Shown: one piece after another, positions 63,663 through 64,000 of the stretch
Position numbering within the stretch: position 1 is the stretch's first letter
Layout: each line of letters opens with the position of its first letter
Assembly: GCA_001429555.1 (NCBI GenBank)
Contig: LMSR01000014.1
Span: 242,766-306,765, forward strand
Length of the DNA stretch: 64,000 nucleotides
Direction: 5' to 3'
Source of the DNA: Nocardioides sp. Soil797
GTDB lineage: Bacteria > Actinomycetota > Actinomycetes > Propionibacteriales > Nocardioidaceae
The notes under the pieces: model-generated
What the model was told of the DNA's origin: nothing
Database searches by the model: none
The model's input: only the letters and a program-made list of their open reading frames with translations
Position numbers and translations under genes: made by a program

Positions 63663-64000
63663 ATGGCAGTCGTGACCATGCGCCAGCTCCTCGAGAGCGG
63701 CGTCCACTTCGGACACCAGACCCGTCGCTGGAACCCGAAGATGAAGCGCTTCATCATGACCGAGCGCAACGGCATCTACATCATCGACCTGCAGCAGTCG
63801 CTGGCCTACATCGACCGCAGCTACGCCTTCATCAAGGAGACCGTGGCCAAGGGCGGCGTCATCATGTTCGTCGGCACCAAGAAGCAGGCCCAGGAAGCCA
63901 TCGCCGAGCAGGCCACGCGCGTCGGCATGCCCTATGTCAACCAGCGTTGGCTCGGCGGCATGCTCACCAACTTCCAGACGGTGCACCAGCGGATCAACCG
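63663..64000 (+). CDS. rpsB: 30S ribosomal protein S2, 3' truncated
   Basis: ATG 63663 with AGGAAAG upstream; the frame runs off the window after 112 codons. [20 protein letters not shown] and [17 protein letters not shown] are the standard S2 start, and [11 protein letters not shown] and [11 protein letters not shown] follow. tsf is expected next but lies outside. Confidence 0.98.
   Translation, partial: MAVVTMRQLLESGVHFGHQTRRWNPKMKRFIMTERNGIYIIDLQQSLAYIDRSYAFIKETVAKGGVIMFVGTKKQAQEAIAEQATRVGMPYVNQRWLGGMLTNFQTVHQRIN

Noticed and set aside
63466..63675. Small frame just upstream of rpsB
   Set aside because: It runs past the rpsB start in another frame, has no ribosome site and a random composition; the leader explanation is better.

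Overview
The window is high-GC DNA (third codon positions mostly G or C, many GTG and TTG starts) from an actinobacterium, most likely a Nocardioides-like member of the Propionibacteriales. The main support is gene order: IclR regulator - leuCD - hup - fbiD - gpsA - ddl - thiL - rpmB - DAK2 protein - recG - rsmD - coaD - DivIVA-like - yceD - rpmF - rnc - mutM - smc - ftsY - amtB - glnK - glnD - ffh - amidohydrolase - rpsP - khpA - rimM - trmD - rplS - lepB - rnhB - DUF2469 - yraN - comM - dprA - xerC - M23 peptidase - rpsB. From memory this is the order seen across Actinobacteria (in Mycobacterium tuberculosis roughly Rv2989 down to Rv2890c). The genus is an inference; no 16S gene is present.

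Layout. 1-12.6 kb: partial SGNH hydrolase, PH-like membrane protein, leucine biosynthesis with its IclR regulator, HU with a Lys/Ala repeat tail, F420 gene fbiD, phospholipid genes plsC and gpsA, a trans-sulfuration enzyme, pyrE, ddl and thiL. 12.6-15.2 kb: an accessory lipoprotein and two genes that look like type VII secretion substrates without an ESX core. 15.3-29.2 kb: ribosomal proteins L28 and L32, DAK2 kinase, recG, rsmD, coaD, cell-division gene, rnc, mutM, an MFS exporter and smc. 29.3-34.6 kb: an insertion between smc and ftsY with thioesterase, sulfotransferase-like protein, nucleotide-sugar dehydrogenase, glycosyltransferase and membrane methyltransferase. 34.8-42.6 kb: small membrane protein, SRP receptor ftsY, the nitrogen module amtB-glnK-glnD with candidate GlnR sites, and ffh. 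42.6-45.8 kb: a frameshifted NYN-domain gene, amidohydrolase, glutathione peroxidase and VanW protein. 46-51.2 kb: rpsP-khpA-rimM-trmD(GNAT fusion)-rplS-lepB-rnhB-DUF2469. 51.4-53.5 kb: a TadE/TadG pair. 53.6-56.7 kb: yraN-comM-dprA. 56.8-61.2 kb: a rearranged accessory patch with three DUF6318-like lipoprotein copies, a secreted companion protein and a truncated second copy, a duplicated tail of an HNH/DUF222 gene, and the intact HNH gene. 61.3-64 kb: xerC, a methyltransferase fragment ending in a 15-nt tandem repeat, M23 peptidase, and the start of rpsB.

Most of the window is housekeeping. The less ordinary parts are the type VII-like pair, the smc-ftsY glycan cassette, the TrmD-GNAT fusion, the duplicated lipoprotein patch with its gene fragments, the frameshifted NYN gene, and several intergenic palindromes and direct repeats that look like operators. 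No CRISPR array, tRNA, rRNA, insertion sequence or phage attachment site was seen.
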